Assembly: GCA_019321725.1 (NCBI GenBank)
Contig: CM033109.1
Span: 11,253,993-11,317,992 of the forward strand
Source: Paulownia fortunei
Taxonomy: Eukaryota > Streptophyta > Magnoliopsida > Lamiales > Paulowniaceae
Direction of reading: 5' to 3'
DNA length: 64,000 nt
In this document: positions 13,476-24,761 of the stretch, one piece after another
Layout: every line of letters begins with the position of its first letter
How positions within the stretch are numbered: position 1 is the stretch's first letter
Position numbers and translations under genes: made by a program
Notes under the pieces: generated by a model
Seen by the model: the letters and a program-made list of their open reading frames with translations, nothing else
Database searches by the model: none
Told to the model about the DNA's origin: nothing

Positions 13476-14661
13476 CTTTCAACTGAACAACACGGCCTTG
13501 TCGCAACACCATTGAAAGAGATTGAAAAAGGTTCACCTGAATGAACTACTAGAAAGAAACCTAACCCCACACTTAAAGGATATATATAGCGAAGACTAAC
13601 TTCTTTTGTGTGACCGAGCAGACCAACTCAATCCTAGCATATTTGGAACCCAAGGCTCATCTCTTAAGCTTATGGTCTTACCACTTATCTATATTGAGAT
13701 AAGATTGACTCATTACGCATTAGGTTTGTGGTGCTGCCCTTCCGTTGAAGCAAAAAAAAAAAGACGCAAAAATGATTTTTTTTTTCAATAGTCGAGTAGT
13801 TTATCTTTTGATGAAACTCCATATCTGATTCAATCTGATTTTGATCTAACTTCTAGATCTTAGCCAGGAACTCCTTGGAACATCAACCAAGAGAAGCAGT
13901 GAAGAAAGAGCTCGCGCGTAACTAGTGAAACAAAGCACTCAACCGTGGGGTAGCAATCAACTAAAGGAAGATGGAATTCTAAAAGGACAGGTCCTGGAAT
14001 CAGTAAGTCAATAGTGGAAAGGAGAAACTGCTCAGCTTGCCCTACCCTAAAAAGGTAAAACAGGTTTGAGCAACTAGGGAACAGAAACTTTCATAGTAGT
14101 AGTACTTCTTTCGAATGAGCTAACTCTTCTCTATTATCGCTCTCTCTACGCGTGATTCAAGAATACTACCTATCTCTATCTATGGAAGAAATTTCTTGGT
14201 ACCCTACCACTTCTGTTCTGTCCTAGCCCTCTCGACTTTTCAACTTGGCATGTTTAAAGAAGTTGTCTACATTACAAAGTGGCAAAAAGTCATTCTTTTT
14301 AGGGTTTTCATAAATGCGGGCAGGGGAGCTCTCTCTCTTAACTCTCTTCTTAGCCCCCCTGGGAGAAGTTGTACATGACAAGGAAGATAAGAAAGAAAGA
14401 CTAGTTCTAGACGCTGAAGGTTAATTTTATTACCAAAGCAGCAAGACGTATGACTCTAGCCCCAAAGCCTGAGTGAGGGTAGCCGCTAGGCTATGGGGAA
14501 GTCAAATTTAGATGTTGTAACCAATACTTGACAAAATCAATCCTTTCTTTCATTTGCTGGATCATTCTATATTGTCTGGAGGAGAGTGATCCAAAAGTTG
14601 ACAAGCAGTTTTCTCCTCTCTAATCCCAATATGTTAGTCCACTTGAAAAGGATTGGGGCAG
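13476..14661. other. Mitochondria-like spacer
   Basis: No recognised gene. Short frames at 13,606-13,791 and 14,196-14,378 (60-61 codons) show no motif. Confidence 0.4.
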
Positions 14662-14884
14662 ATCTCTATTCTAGATCATCCTAGGCAAAGAAGCATATAA
14701 CTAATATTTAGAAAGTGCTTCGAAAGGCTTAATCAATCATGACTCAAACGATCACATATATAGGGGGAGCTATGTAACTTGTTAGGAGCAAGCAACCTTT
14801 TGTAGCTCACGCACCACTCCGCTCACTTGTAAGTTAGATAAGTAAGACAAGCGCTTTAGGTTAGGTCAAGAAGGGTAAGTTACT
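14662..14884. repeat. Dispersed repeat R2, copy b
   Basis: Same-orientation partner of 4,141-4,362. It begins CTAGATCATCCTAGG and ends near TTAGGTCAAGAAGGGTAAGT. Similarity is high over about 220 bp with scattered substitutions. It lies about 110 bp upstream of the chromovirus insertion. Confidence 0.85.
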
Positions 14885-14993
14885 CGAAGTGTACATCCAT
14901 ATATTGAATGTATATGAGGAAAATACAAACTGGTGTCAATCGGGAAGTAGCAGTAAGACTGACATCACCTAATTTTCTTCTTTCTTAGCATAC

Positions 14994-15453
14994 TGTCACA
15001 CACTGCCAAGCTAAGACCCGTTTATTGCAGCATTTTTGGGCTTGAAGGCTCTCCCGTAATTTTCTAGAATATTAGGGACATTTTGGACAATTGCTAGAAA
15101 CTTCTAGAAAGTCCCTTTGTAAATATCTAGTGGAATCATTCTAGCATATTCCTTGGAGAACTCTAGAGAATCTCTCCCAACCGTTAGATCAAATAGATCA
15201 CCATCGTTCATTTAAGAGGTGGAGTAGTATAAATAGAAGTAGGAACTTCATTTGTAAACTATCAAGCAAGAGTTTGAGTTTGAATGAATACAAGTTTTCT
15301 CTTATAAAGCTTTATTGCCTTCTTTGAGTGTTGCCTATCTTGTTAGCCATCTTCCAACACTTTTCTAAGCAATGAGGCTGACTTAGCTACCACGAGGGGC
15401 GGTTAAAGAAGCTAAGGCTGCACGGTCCTTGTTAAGGGAACAAGTATGTGACA
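14994..15453 (+). repeat. Chromovirus 5' LTR
   Basis: 460 bp, TGTCACACACTG to ATGTGACA, with TG...CA ends. A TATA-like AGTATAAATAGAAG lies at about 15,226-15,239, so transcription of the element would have started roughly 30 bp downstream. The 3' LTR has the same length. Confidence 0.93.
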
Positions 15454-15455
15454 AG

Positions 15456-15467
15456 TGGTATCAGAGC
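15456..15467 (+). other. Primer binding site for initiator tRNA-Met
   Basis: TGGTATCAGAGC, two bases after the 5' LTR, matches the complement of the plant initiator-Met tRNA 3' end, the usual primer for Ty3/gypsy chromoviruses and Ty1/copia. Confidence 0.92.
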
Positions 15468-15497
15468 CCGGTTGGGCTAAATGCTGTGAAGTCATAA

Positions 15498-16695
15498 GTG
15501 ATGGCCAGCAATGAGAATAGGTCAGGTGTGATCGAAGACCACGAGAGAGAACACGTCCAGACCCAATCCAAGAAGAAACGCGATCAGAGTAAGAGCCGAG
15601 AGGGTAGCTCTTGGGAACACATCATGGAGGATATTGGTGAGTGCCTCGAGATAGTCGAGCACAACATCGAGATGTTGGAGGGCCACATTCCGAACAGTTA
15701 GACTCCTTGAAGGAGAATGTCCAAGCATGCCTCGACACCGACACCTTATATGATGATTGCTTAATGCGACTATAGGCGAAGGTGATGGATGCTCTACAAG
15801 CTATGCAGATTAGCATCGAGACATTATGGGAGGACTTAGCAGTGATAAGAAGACTGCTACCATTGGGGAGCTAGCACCAGTGTGGTTAGTCCAAGGGTGG
15901 ACTATCCCAAACCCAACAGGTTCGATGGCCGGAGGGATGCCAAGGAAATTGAGAACTTCTTATGGTAAATGGAATGCAACTTTGAGGGACTCAACTTAAC
16001 CGATGAAGCATCAAAGGTAAGAACCACCACTCTCTATCTCACCGATACTGCTATTCTATGGTGGCGTAGGAAGCACACCGACATAGAATGAGGTTCCTGT
16101 CGGGTCGATACTTGGGAGGATTTCAAGAAGAAGCTTAAGCGATATTTCTACCTAAAAAATGTCATCTATGAAGCTTGCAAGAAGCTCCGAGAGCTGAAAT
16201 AATAAGGAACCATAAGGGAGTATGTTAAAGACTTTACCACAATCATGCTTCAAATTCCCAATCTATCGGAGGAGGACCTTCTCTTTCACTTTGTGGATGG
16301 TCTTCAATAATGGGCCAAACAAGAGTTACACCGGCGAGACGTCAAGTCGATAGACGAGGTAATCGCCGTCACAGAGTCTCTTACAGAGTACCAACCCCAC
16401 ACGGATACTTTAAAGAAAAAAGAAAAGTGGAACCCAACTAAAGGTGGGGGAGAGAAGCGGGACAATCAGGACCAACAAAAAATATACCCACCCAAGGAAG
16501 GAGATAGGAATCTATTCTAGAAGGAGTACGAAGAAAAGAAACGTGCCTTCATACTAAATAGAGGATGCTTCGTGTGCAAAGAGCCACATGCCATGAGCAA
16601 TTATCCCAAGCTCGGATCCTTATCTGTTATGGTCGAGAGGAATGAGGCAGCATCAACCATGGATGAAGGGACGAGTAATATCGGATCCATCTGAC
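15498..16695 (+). pseudogene. Chromovirus gag (capsid and nucleocapsid), broken
   Basis: Begins MASNENRSGVIEDHEREH and is broken by stops from 15,699 on. Recognisable downstream: the gag core near 16,070-16,320 (WWRRKHTDIE, ...DTWEDFKKKLKRYFY, ...EEDLLFHFVDGLQ), and the zinc knuckle at about 16,565-16,605 (GCFVCKEPHAMSNYP). The knuckle normally has the pattern C-x2-C-x4-H-x4-C; here the last Cys is Tyr, so nucleic-acid binding would be lost even without the stops. Gag would form the cytoplasmic particle that packages element RNA. Confidence 0.88.
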
Positions 16696-16739
16696 TTCTT
16701 AATACCCTCAATGCCAAATCGTTACTAGGACATCAAGCA

Positions 16740-19700
16740 AGGGGCTGATGTACGTGGAGGCATGCATAAGTGGAAGCCTACCAAGGCATTGCTGGACACG
16801 GGAGCTACCCACAACTTTATAACCGAGAAAGAGGCCAATAGATTAGGCCTACGATAGAGCAGGGGTGAAGGTTGGCACAAGATGGTGAACGCCAAAGCTC
16901 AACCCTTGGCGTAGTGAAGAATATGGAGCTATGCTTAGGTACTTAGAAGGGCCAAGTGGATTTCTCAGTGGCATCTATGGACGACTTCAAGGTCGTACTC
17001 AGCATGAACTTCTTAAGAAAGGTAACAGCTATTCCCATACCTTCTTTTAGCTCTGTATGCATACTCAAAAAGGGAGCACCTTGCATGATCCCCACCATCG
17101 ACCCAATCGTGGGACATTCGTAAGGGACTAAGGTTGAATCAAGGTACCTATTGGCAATATAAATTACCAAAGGGGCAAAATAGAACGAGCCGACATATTT
17201 AACAACCTTAAAGGAGGAAGTTCCAGTCGTCACTAAGGAGGAGGACTTGCCACCCATCATCCAGAACATCTTGGAGGAAAATAAAGACGTGATGCTGGAT
17301 GAGTTACCAAAGAAACTCCCACCTAGGCAAGAGTTGGATCACAAGATCGAGTTGGAGCCGGGTACCAAGCCACCTGCCATGGCACCTTACCATATGGCCC
17401 TACCCGAACTAGAGGAGCTTCGAAGGCAACTACAGAGTTGTTAGACATGGGATGGATCCGACCTTCGAAGGCACCATACGACACACCGGTGTTGTTCCAG
17501 AAAAAGCATGATGGGTTACTAAGGATGTGTGTGGACTATCGGGTGTTAAATAAGGTAACTATCAAAAATCAATATCTCATACCTTTGATAGCTGACCTAT
17601 TTGACAGACTTGGAGGAGCTAAGATTTATACCAAGATGGACTTGCAAAAAGGCTACTACCAAGTTCGGATTGTTGAGAGGGACGAGCCAAAGACGACATG
17701 CATCACCTAGTATGGGTCTTTTAAATGGTTAGTCATACCTTTCGAATTGACCAATGCCCCAACCATATTTTGCACGCTCATGAACAAGATCTTCCAGCCG
17801 TACCTGGATAATATAGTGATCTACAGCAACTCACTGGAGGAACACGCTAACCACCTACATACCGTATTTTAGGTATTAAGGGAGAATGAGTTATTTGTGA
17901 AGAAAGAAAAGTGCTTGTTTGCCAAGAAGGAGGTTCCTTTTCTAAGACACATCATCGGACATGGGTAGCTACAAATGGATGGAGCAAAGGTGCAAGCCAT
18001 TGTGGAGCGGGAAGCTCTAACCAAGGTAACCGAATTACGATCTTTTCTTAGACTTGTCAATTATTACCATAGGTTTATCTAGGGATACTCAGCACGGGTA
18101 GCACCACTGACGGACTTACTTAAGAAAGGGAAGACGTAGGAGTGGTCCGAGAAATGCCAACATGCCTTTGATGACTTGAAGGCGGCAGTAAGTAGCGAAC
18201 CAATATTAGCCCTGCCGAATTTCGACAAGCCCTTTGAACTCCACACAGATACCTCAGACTTTGCAATAGAATGGGTACTAATGCAAGAAAGGCATCCCAT
18301 AGCATTTGAAAGCTGCAAGCTCAATAACATCGAGCAACAATACACGGTGCAGGAAAAGGAGATGACGACCATCATCCATTTCCTACGGGTGTGGTGACAT
18401 TACTTGTTGGGCTCCCATTTCATCTCAAAACCGACAATATTGCCACGAGTTACTTCCAAACCCAAAAGAAGCTATCACCGAAGCAAGCTCGATGGCAGGA
18501 CTTCTTGGCAAAATTTGATTACACGTTAGAGTACAAACATGGTAAAGCCAATGTAGTAGTCGATGCCTTAAGCCAAAAGACGGAGCTTGCAGCTGTCAGC
18601 CTAGCCAAGGGAGAGATAACGGACCTTATCAAATAAGGATTGGAGTAGGACCCATTGGCTAGGGAGCTAAAGAAGCTAGCAGTGGAGAGCAAAACCAGGC
18701 AATTCTGGGTAGAGGACAGTCTACTCTACACCAAGGGATGACGCCTATACGTCACGAAGTGGGAGAGCTTGCGAAAAGAGATCATCAAGGAGTGTCACGA
18801 CACCAAATAGGCAGGATATCCAGGGCAATGATGCATGATGGCACTATTAGAGCAGCCTACTTTTGGCCTCACATGAGGGATAGTGTCGAGTTGTATGTCA
18901 AGACTTATCTTGTGTGCCATCAAGATAAGATAGAGACCAAGCAGCCAGCAGAATTATTAGAGCTATTACCGATTCCCGATGGACCATGGGAGTCTATCAC
19001 AATGGACTTCATCAGTGCCTTGCCAAAATCAGAGGGGTTCGGGTCTATCATGGTAATAGTAGACTGATTTTCCAAGTACGGGATGTTCATACCATGCAGT
19101 AGGGACTGCACGATGGAAGAAGCAGCAAGGGCATTTTTCAAAAACGTCATGAAATATTAGGGACTACCACGAAATATTGTGAGCGATCGAGACCCCCGCT
19201 TCACAGAAAGATTGTGGACAAAACTTTTTAAACTTCTTGGATCAAAATTATGTTTCTCCAAAAGTTTTCACCCCCAGACCAATGGACAGACCGAACGGGT
19301 GAACTACTTGTTAGAGTGCTATTTGAGGTACTTTATGAGTGCTAATTAGAAGGATTGGGCCAAACTTCTAGATGTAGCATAATTTTCGTATAACTTGCAG
19401 TTGAGCGAGGCCACGGGATGGAGTCCATTCAAGTTAGCATCAGGACAACAACTATTAACTTCTCACACAACAGCAATATTTGAAGGTGATGGAAAGAGCC
19501 TAGGGGCGATCAAAATGGCTAAGTCATATGAGGAGCAAGCCGACTTAGCTCGTTCATGCCTAGAAAAATCTCATCAACGAATGAAAAAATGGGCTGACAA
19601 AAGGAGACGCCCATAAGAGTTCAATATAGGCAACCAAGTCCTTGTCAAACTCTTACCACAATAATTTAAGGCATTGCGAGGAATGCACAAAGGTTTGGTA

Positions 19701-20076
19701 AGAAGGTACGAGGGGCCGTTTCTGATTGTGGCTAAGGTAAGCAAGGTGTCTTATCGTGTTAACCTACTTAGCTCCTTAAAGATACATCTTGTCTTTCACA
19801 TAAGTATGTTAAAGCTGTACTATGAGGATGAGGAAGACCCCAACCGAAGGCAATCATATCAGGCACCTCATGTGGTAACCAAGTTTTACGATAAGGAGAT
19901 TGAAGAGGTGCTTACCAAGAAAACCATATGACGACATGGCGTACAACCTTGCTCTTAATACTTAATCAAGTGGAAGGGACTATCAGAGTCTGAAGCAACG
20001 TGGGAACATAAAGAAGACTTGTGGCAATTCCAAGATCAACTTTGAAAGTACGAGGCGACGAGGACGTTGCCAAATT
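16740..20076 (+). pseudogene. Chromovirus pol: protease, RT, RNase H, integrase, chromodomain, broken
   Basis: Protease: LLDTGATHNF near 16,790-16,820 keeps the catalytic D-T-G. Reverse transcriptase: FQKKHDGLLRMCVDYRVLNK at about 17,490-17,550 and YTKMDLQKGYYQVRI near 17,627-17,668. The catalytic Y-x-D-D box near 17,800-17,825 reads YLDN, and about eight residues before it are missing. RNase H: ELHTDTSDFAIEW near 18,236-18,273. Integrase: EYVKT-type zinc region at about 18,885-18,925 with Tyr for the first Cys, MDFISALPKS near 19,003, SDRDPRF near 19,182 and HPQTNGQTERVN near 19,269. Chromodomain: YLIKWKGLSESEATW at 19,959-20,003, a module thought to bind methylated histone H3 and steer insertion. 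Numerous TAG, TAA and TGA stops interrupt all domains. Confidence 0.92.
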
Positions 20077-20549
20077 AGGTAGGGGAGGATGTTATGCACC
20101 GCCAAGCCAAGACCTATTTATTGCAGCATTTTTGGACTTGGAGGCTCTCTCATAATTTTCTAGAACATTAGGGACATTTTGGACAATTGCTAGGAACTTC
20201 TAGAAAATCCCTTTGTAAATATCTAGTGGAATCATTCTAGCATATTCCTTGGAGAACTCTAGAGAGTCTCTCCCAACTGTTGGATCAAATAGATCACCAC
20301 CGTTCATTTAGGAGGTGGAGTAGTATAAATAGAGGTAGGAACTTCATTTGTAAACCATCAAGCAAGAGTTTGAGTTTGAGTGAATACAAGTTTTCTCTTA
20401 TAAAGCTTTCTTGCCTTCTTTGAGTGTTTTCTATCTTGTTAGCTATCTTCCAATACTTTTCTAAGCAACGAGACTGACTTAGCTACCGTGAGGGGCAGTT
20501 GAAGAAGTTAAGGCTGCACGGTCCTTGTTAAGGGAACAACTTCGTGACA
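20077..20549 (+). repeat. Polypurine tract and chromovirus 3' LTR
   Basis: AGGTAGGGGAGGA (20,077-20,089) is the polypurine tract that primes plus-strand synthesis. The 3' LTR follows at 20,090-20,549 (TGTTATGCACCG to TTCGTGACA, 460 bp). It differs from the 5' LTR by about 37 substitutions, which dates the insertion as old but later than the arrival of the surrounding DNA. Confidence 0.92.
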
Positions 20550-22362
20550 ATACGCTCTACTAACTTATGCGGCTAATATAATGAGTGTCAGCGGCGAGTA
20601 AGATTGGGCATTTTTGGAAGAAAGAGAGAAAAATTGGCAATGGCTCCATCAAGTGTGACAAGATTGATGTGTTGCTTTAGATTAGTGAGACCTATGATTG
20701 GTTAATAGAAGAAAAATGATAGATTTTTGTTTTTGGGCTAGGAGGGAGGTGCCGAAGATAGGGAATAGTGGTTAACAGGTGAGTGGTAACGATGAATGAC
20801 GCTTTACTCAAGAAACTTGGTTGGGCTTTGATGAATAATCCAGATAGTTTCAAGAGAATGTGCCCTTTCATTATATATGTAAGAAAGAATCTTTAACTCG
20901 ACGCAATGTAATGTAATAAAAAGCAACCCTCATCCTCCCACCATTGCTCAAAGCTCCTTTATAGTATAGTAACGGGTCGCGCCTCTACCTTTTTGCACTA
21001 TCTCACCTTTCTCAGCTCCCTTGCCTTTGCTTTAATAGTTTCTATTCGACTGGAAGAGAAAGGCACCTTGACTTTGAAAACTCAAAGTGCAAGCTAACTA
21101 ATGGCAAGGGCCGGAGATAGAGAGTGATGAAGGGAGAATTGCATTTTATTCTTGCAACCTATTCTAACATTTGAGTTCATTCTCGATATCTAAATAGTAA
21201 AGTTCAAAGAGGAAAGAAGACTAAACCTAGTGTCGAGCTAAAGGCTAGAGGAAGAAGCTAAGAGACAACAATACAAATGACTACTTGTGAAGTACCATGG
21301 AATTGGGAAGAATTCTTATGAATTTTGTTATTCTCTTGATTCTTCTAGCTAACCTATGTGTTTTCCCCGCTACACCCTTTTCATCAATATTAGCTTTATA
21401 CCACTTTTTGGATATAGAAAGAGGGAGATGAGTTGAATAAGATAAGAAAATTTAATTGTTGAATAGAGCTTTTTTCTTTATTTTGATATTGGCATCTCGC
21501 CCTAGAAAAATAACTTGAATTTGAGTATACCATGAACAATAAGAAAAAATAGGTGAAGTTTACCTGGCATTGAAAAAAGAACTCTTGAAAATTCATCTAC
21601 TAATAGAATCACTGGCGTCTCTATAGTTCTTGCTTGTACTATAGTTTTGACTCTCTTTATTCAATCCCACTACAAGAAAAAAAAGGCAAAGAAGAATATA
21701 ATAAGACTCTTTGCCTTTTAAGCATACCTGGAATATAACATATATAATCCCTACAAGCAAGAAATCAAACTACCAACAAATCAAAACTATCTAGCCGAGC
21801 AAAGGTCTCTATTCTAATGTAACTATAGAGAACCCTAGAGTGTGAATCATACCTTCGCTAATGCCCTTTCTACTGGGTTCTATCCCAATGAAAGTGATTT
21901 CCCTGATTTACCATCTAAAAAGCTCAAATATAACCTGCTCAAACAAAGTAAAGGTAAGGTTTCCTTGCTCGTAGCTTGCTCTCTTTCTCTACAATCACTT
22001 TCATACCATGTCCAGTGTTGAATTTTATTACCTTAGCCGGCCTCTTGCTTTAGCATGATTCGGGATGCCTATTTGATTCAATTCCAAACAAGGTTTTAAC
22101 TGCCCTTCCAACTCAATAGAGTCAGATTTCATGACTTCTTACTTCTTACTTCTTATCGCCTCTTGATAGACTGTCCCTCAATGTTCACCTTCTGTATAAA
22201 CTTGTCATCTAATCCTGCAGATTGAAAGAGTAATCCAAAGAGCAGGACGCTAGTATAGTAGTCTTCCAGTAAACTTTACAGAAAAAAGTTTGAACGCAAC
22301 AAGTGAGAGAATTAATTTCAAAGCCTGCATTCGTTGCCATTAATTCGAGCATAAGAACCAAG
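20550..22362. other. Mitochondria-like spacer
   Basis: Continuation of the block interrupted by the chromovirus. No gene recognised; the 66-codon minus frame at 21,396-21,596 is aromatic and Ser-rich without a motif. Confidence 0.4.
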
Positions 22363-22823
22363 ACTACCATGCTTCCTGTTGTCCCTATTTGACTAACTTT
22401 GAAGCCCATAGGTTTTTCAAGGTTGAAGGAAGTAAACAACCTTACCTTACAACTTGCATGTGTGAAGCATATAGCTAGCCTTTCTTCTTTATTGAAGTCA
22501 GTACAGTAGGACCTTGAATGCTTTCTCATATCAATCGGTGTAAAGGTGAAGCCCATAGGTTTTTCAAGGTTGAAGGAAGTAAACAACCTTACCTTACAAC
22601 TTGCATGTGTGAAGCATATAGCTAGCCTTTCTTCTTTATTGAAGTCAGTACAGTAGGACCTTGAATGTTTTCTCATATCAATCGGTGTAAAGGTGAAGCC
22701 CATAGGTTTTTCAAGGTTGAAGGAAGTAAACAACCTTACCTTACAACTTGCATGTGTGAAGCATATAGCTAGCCTTTCTTCTTTATTGAAGTCAGTACAG
22801 TAGGACCTTGAATGCTTTCTCAT
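22209..22823 (-). CDS. 204-codon repeat-bearing open frame (probably not a gene)
   Basis: Because 147 is a multiple of three, the triplication keeps the minus strand open, giving three 49-residue repeats that each begin MRKHSRSYCTDFNKEERLAI and end FTFTPID (or run into the unique tail). It is basic and Cys/Phe-rich, with no family I recognise. The single-copy partner at 4,364-4,546 is open from the same ATG for 60 codons. Openness is explained by in-frame duplication of an already open unit, so I rank it as likely non-coding. A conserved short mitochondrial ORF remains possible. Confidence 0.2.
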   Translation of the reverse strand: MRKHSRSYCTDFNKEERLAICFTHASCKVRLFTSFNLEKPMGFTFTPIDMRKHSRSYCTDFNKEERLAICFTHASCKVRLFTSFNLEKPMGFTFTPIDMRKHSRSYCTDFNKEERLAICFTHASCKVRLFTSFNLEKPMGFKVSQIGTTGSMVVLVLMLELMATNAGFEINSLTCCVQTFFCKVYWKTTILASCSLDYSFNLQD

Positions 22824-23036
22824 ATCAATCGGTGTAAAGGTTCAGCTTGGAAGACCTCATAGAGAAAGAGAATAGGATCCTGACCCGAGAAAGGAAAATT
22901 CTATCAACTCTGGAACCTCTCGATCACTTCTACTTTTTCTATTCAAGACGGGGAGAAATCATCAATTCAATTAGATAACAGTTGTTTCCTAAAACTAGCT
23001 GCTAGGCTAGATAGGGCGTGTGAAGGGTTTGACTTT
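22363..23036. repeat. Dispersed repeat R3, copy b, with internal 147-bp triplication
   Basis: Partner of 4,368-4,753. Within it a 147-bp unit occurs three times head to tail, starting at 22,401, 22,548 and 22,695 (each with GAAGCCCATAGGTTTTTCAA). The units are almost identical (I see one C/T difference in the left two-thirds), so the triplication is much younger than the split from copy a. Confidence 0.93.
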
Positions 23037-24068
23037 CCCTCCTTAGTGGGCTCTGGTTCAGCTTCAGCCAGCTCAATTTCTATCTCTAAATGATCAAACG
23101 ATTGGGAGAGATCCAGCTGTGGTTGAACACATAATAAAGATTTGGTGGAAGTTCAATCTAACGAGGTAGACAAGCACTCCAGGGGTAGACTGCCCTTATC
23201 CATCAAAAGCTTCCCTCACTAATAATTTCATTGACTCAGTGGCATTCCTGGACGTCAGACTGTCATAGGATAGCACATTGAAAGATGTTGGTAGGATAGC
23301 GATTGTCATAGGATTGGTGATCTCATTCTTTTCTATTTGGTTTTTACATTCCGTGATATCTAAGTTGTTCTAAAGAGTGTTATAATTTATACTTCCCTTT
23401 GCCTTATCGTGACTCTCCTCTCCTTGTGGTGATCTATCTTACGTACAATATTTATGTGTCATTTTTTCACTTCAGGGACACTTACCTGGTCTGTAACCAT
23501 TTTTTCAAGAATTTCTTGACTCGAGTTCAGAGGCTATCTACTCCCCTCCTAGAAGAAAGAGCTTTTTATCATAACCTCATTCCCCACCTGAACCTTTCCT
23601 TGACAAACCCCTTCCTTTGAAGTAACCAAACCACCTAACCATCAGTCAGAGCTCTCTAGATCAGTCAGTCATCAGTATTGGTCCTGGTAGTGGATTTTTT
23701 ATCCCAAGTCAGATTGCAAGAATAGTCCCATGTATGATGATTGCCTAGCAAAAGCAGCCCTAGGTGCCTAGCCTGGCTAATAACGCAATCATGACCTTTG
23801 AAGGAGTGGCTCACTTGTTGTCTTGTTCTCTATCGTGAACTGGGATCACTCACCAGCTAGGTCAGATTGGAGCAAGAATGGCCGAGAACATATTACCCAA
23901 CTTAGGGGACAAAGGGCGGAATGACCTCTCGATCTACTTACTATAGCCCAGGAATAAAAATGTCATCTATGTGTTCTCTCTTGCTCCGATCTCCCCTATG
24001 CCTAGGAAGTTGTCTGGGCCAAGAGCCATAGTTAGTTGATATTTCCATTTGGTTGTTTTTTTCTCATT
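23037..24068. other. Mitochondria-like spacer
   Basis: No gene recognised. The 73-codon plus frame at 23,399-23,620 is hydrophobic in part but shows no motif. Confidence 0.4.
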
Positions 24069-24076
24069 GTTGATAC

Positions 24077-24753
24077 TAGGGGTGATGATAATTTTTAAAA
24101 AATCACCCAAACTGCCCAAATTGTCCCATTCTGCACCGTTAATATTGATTTATCAGAAAAACTGTGATCTAAAATACTAAACAAAAACCGCACCGCCTTA
24201 GTGGTTCGGTAGCTATTTGGGAGCTAAAAACCCATAGAAAACTGAACCGCCTATTTATACCTTAAAAGAGTAATTTTGTAATTAACTTATCATACCAAAC
24301 CTTAATAAATTAAGCAAATTATTCTTTTCTCCAACTCACATCTCTCAATTTCAAGACTCAAGACAAAAGACAAGAGCAACAGCCATTCCACATAAATGAA
24401 ATTAAATGAATAAGTAGAATATATGAAATAAATTAAAATTTATACACAACGATATAGCTATTTGTTAGTACATGAAAGATTATGCTATTATTTTTAGGAT
24501 AAAAGATCATGGTGTTATTTTCATGTTCAAATAATTTTTTTTATTTATGTCTTAATTTATTGGAGCTTAATCATTTCTCTTTATTGGTAAAAAATCATCA
24601 AACCGCCTGCAACTGCCCAAAATCGCTTAAAACTGCACTTTCATTTTACTTGACAAAACTATAATTTAAAATTATTTTCCAACAAAACCACATATGGCAA
24701 TTCGGTTTGAAATTAGTGAAAAAAACTGCAAAACTGCACCGTGATCACCCCTA
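24077..24753. mobile_element. Non-autonomous hAT-type element with 8-bp target duplication
   Basis: 677 bp bounded by GTTGATAC on both sides (24,069-24,076 and 24,754-24,761), the 8-bp target duplication of hAT transposons. Ends are inverted repeats: TAGGGGTGAT at the left and ATCACCCCTA at the right. Short motifs related to AACTGCCCAAA and GCAGTTTT recur near both ends, as in hAT subterminal regions. The interior is AT-rich with no transposase, so movement would have depended on a hAT transposase elsewhere. Confidence 0.92.
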
Positions 24754-24761
24754 GTTGATAC

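Larger units (their letters stand above)
14994..20549 (+). mobile_element. Complete but dead Ty3/gypsy chromovirus (Galadriel-like)
   Basis: A full-length LTR retrotransposon inserted in the mitochondria-like block. Layout on the plus strand: 5' LTR, tRNA-iMet primer site, gag with zinc knuckle, aspartic protease, reverse transcriptase, RNase H, integrase, C-terminal chromodomain, polypurine tract, 3' LTR. This domain order with a chromodomain defines plant chromoviruses; RT and RNase H wording (for example QTQKKLSPKQARWQDFL) resembles the Galadriel lineage, which is my inference. Flanks share the 4 bases ATAC (14,990-14,993 and 20,550-20,553), a possibly eroded target duplication. Many in-frame stops, frameshifts and lost catalytic residues make it inactive. 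By eye the LTRs differ at about 37 of 460 positions (about 92 percent identity), mostly transitions. Confidence 0.95.

Noticed and set aside
22401..22841. Regular 147-bp repeats might be a CRISPR-like or satellite array.
   Set aside because: Only three adjacent units without spacers, in a plant genome; a simple tandem duplication. The match to nucleosome length is probably coincidence.
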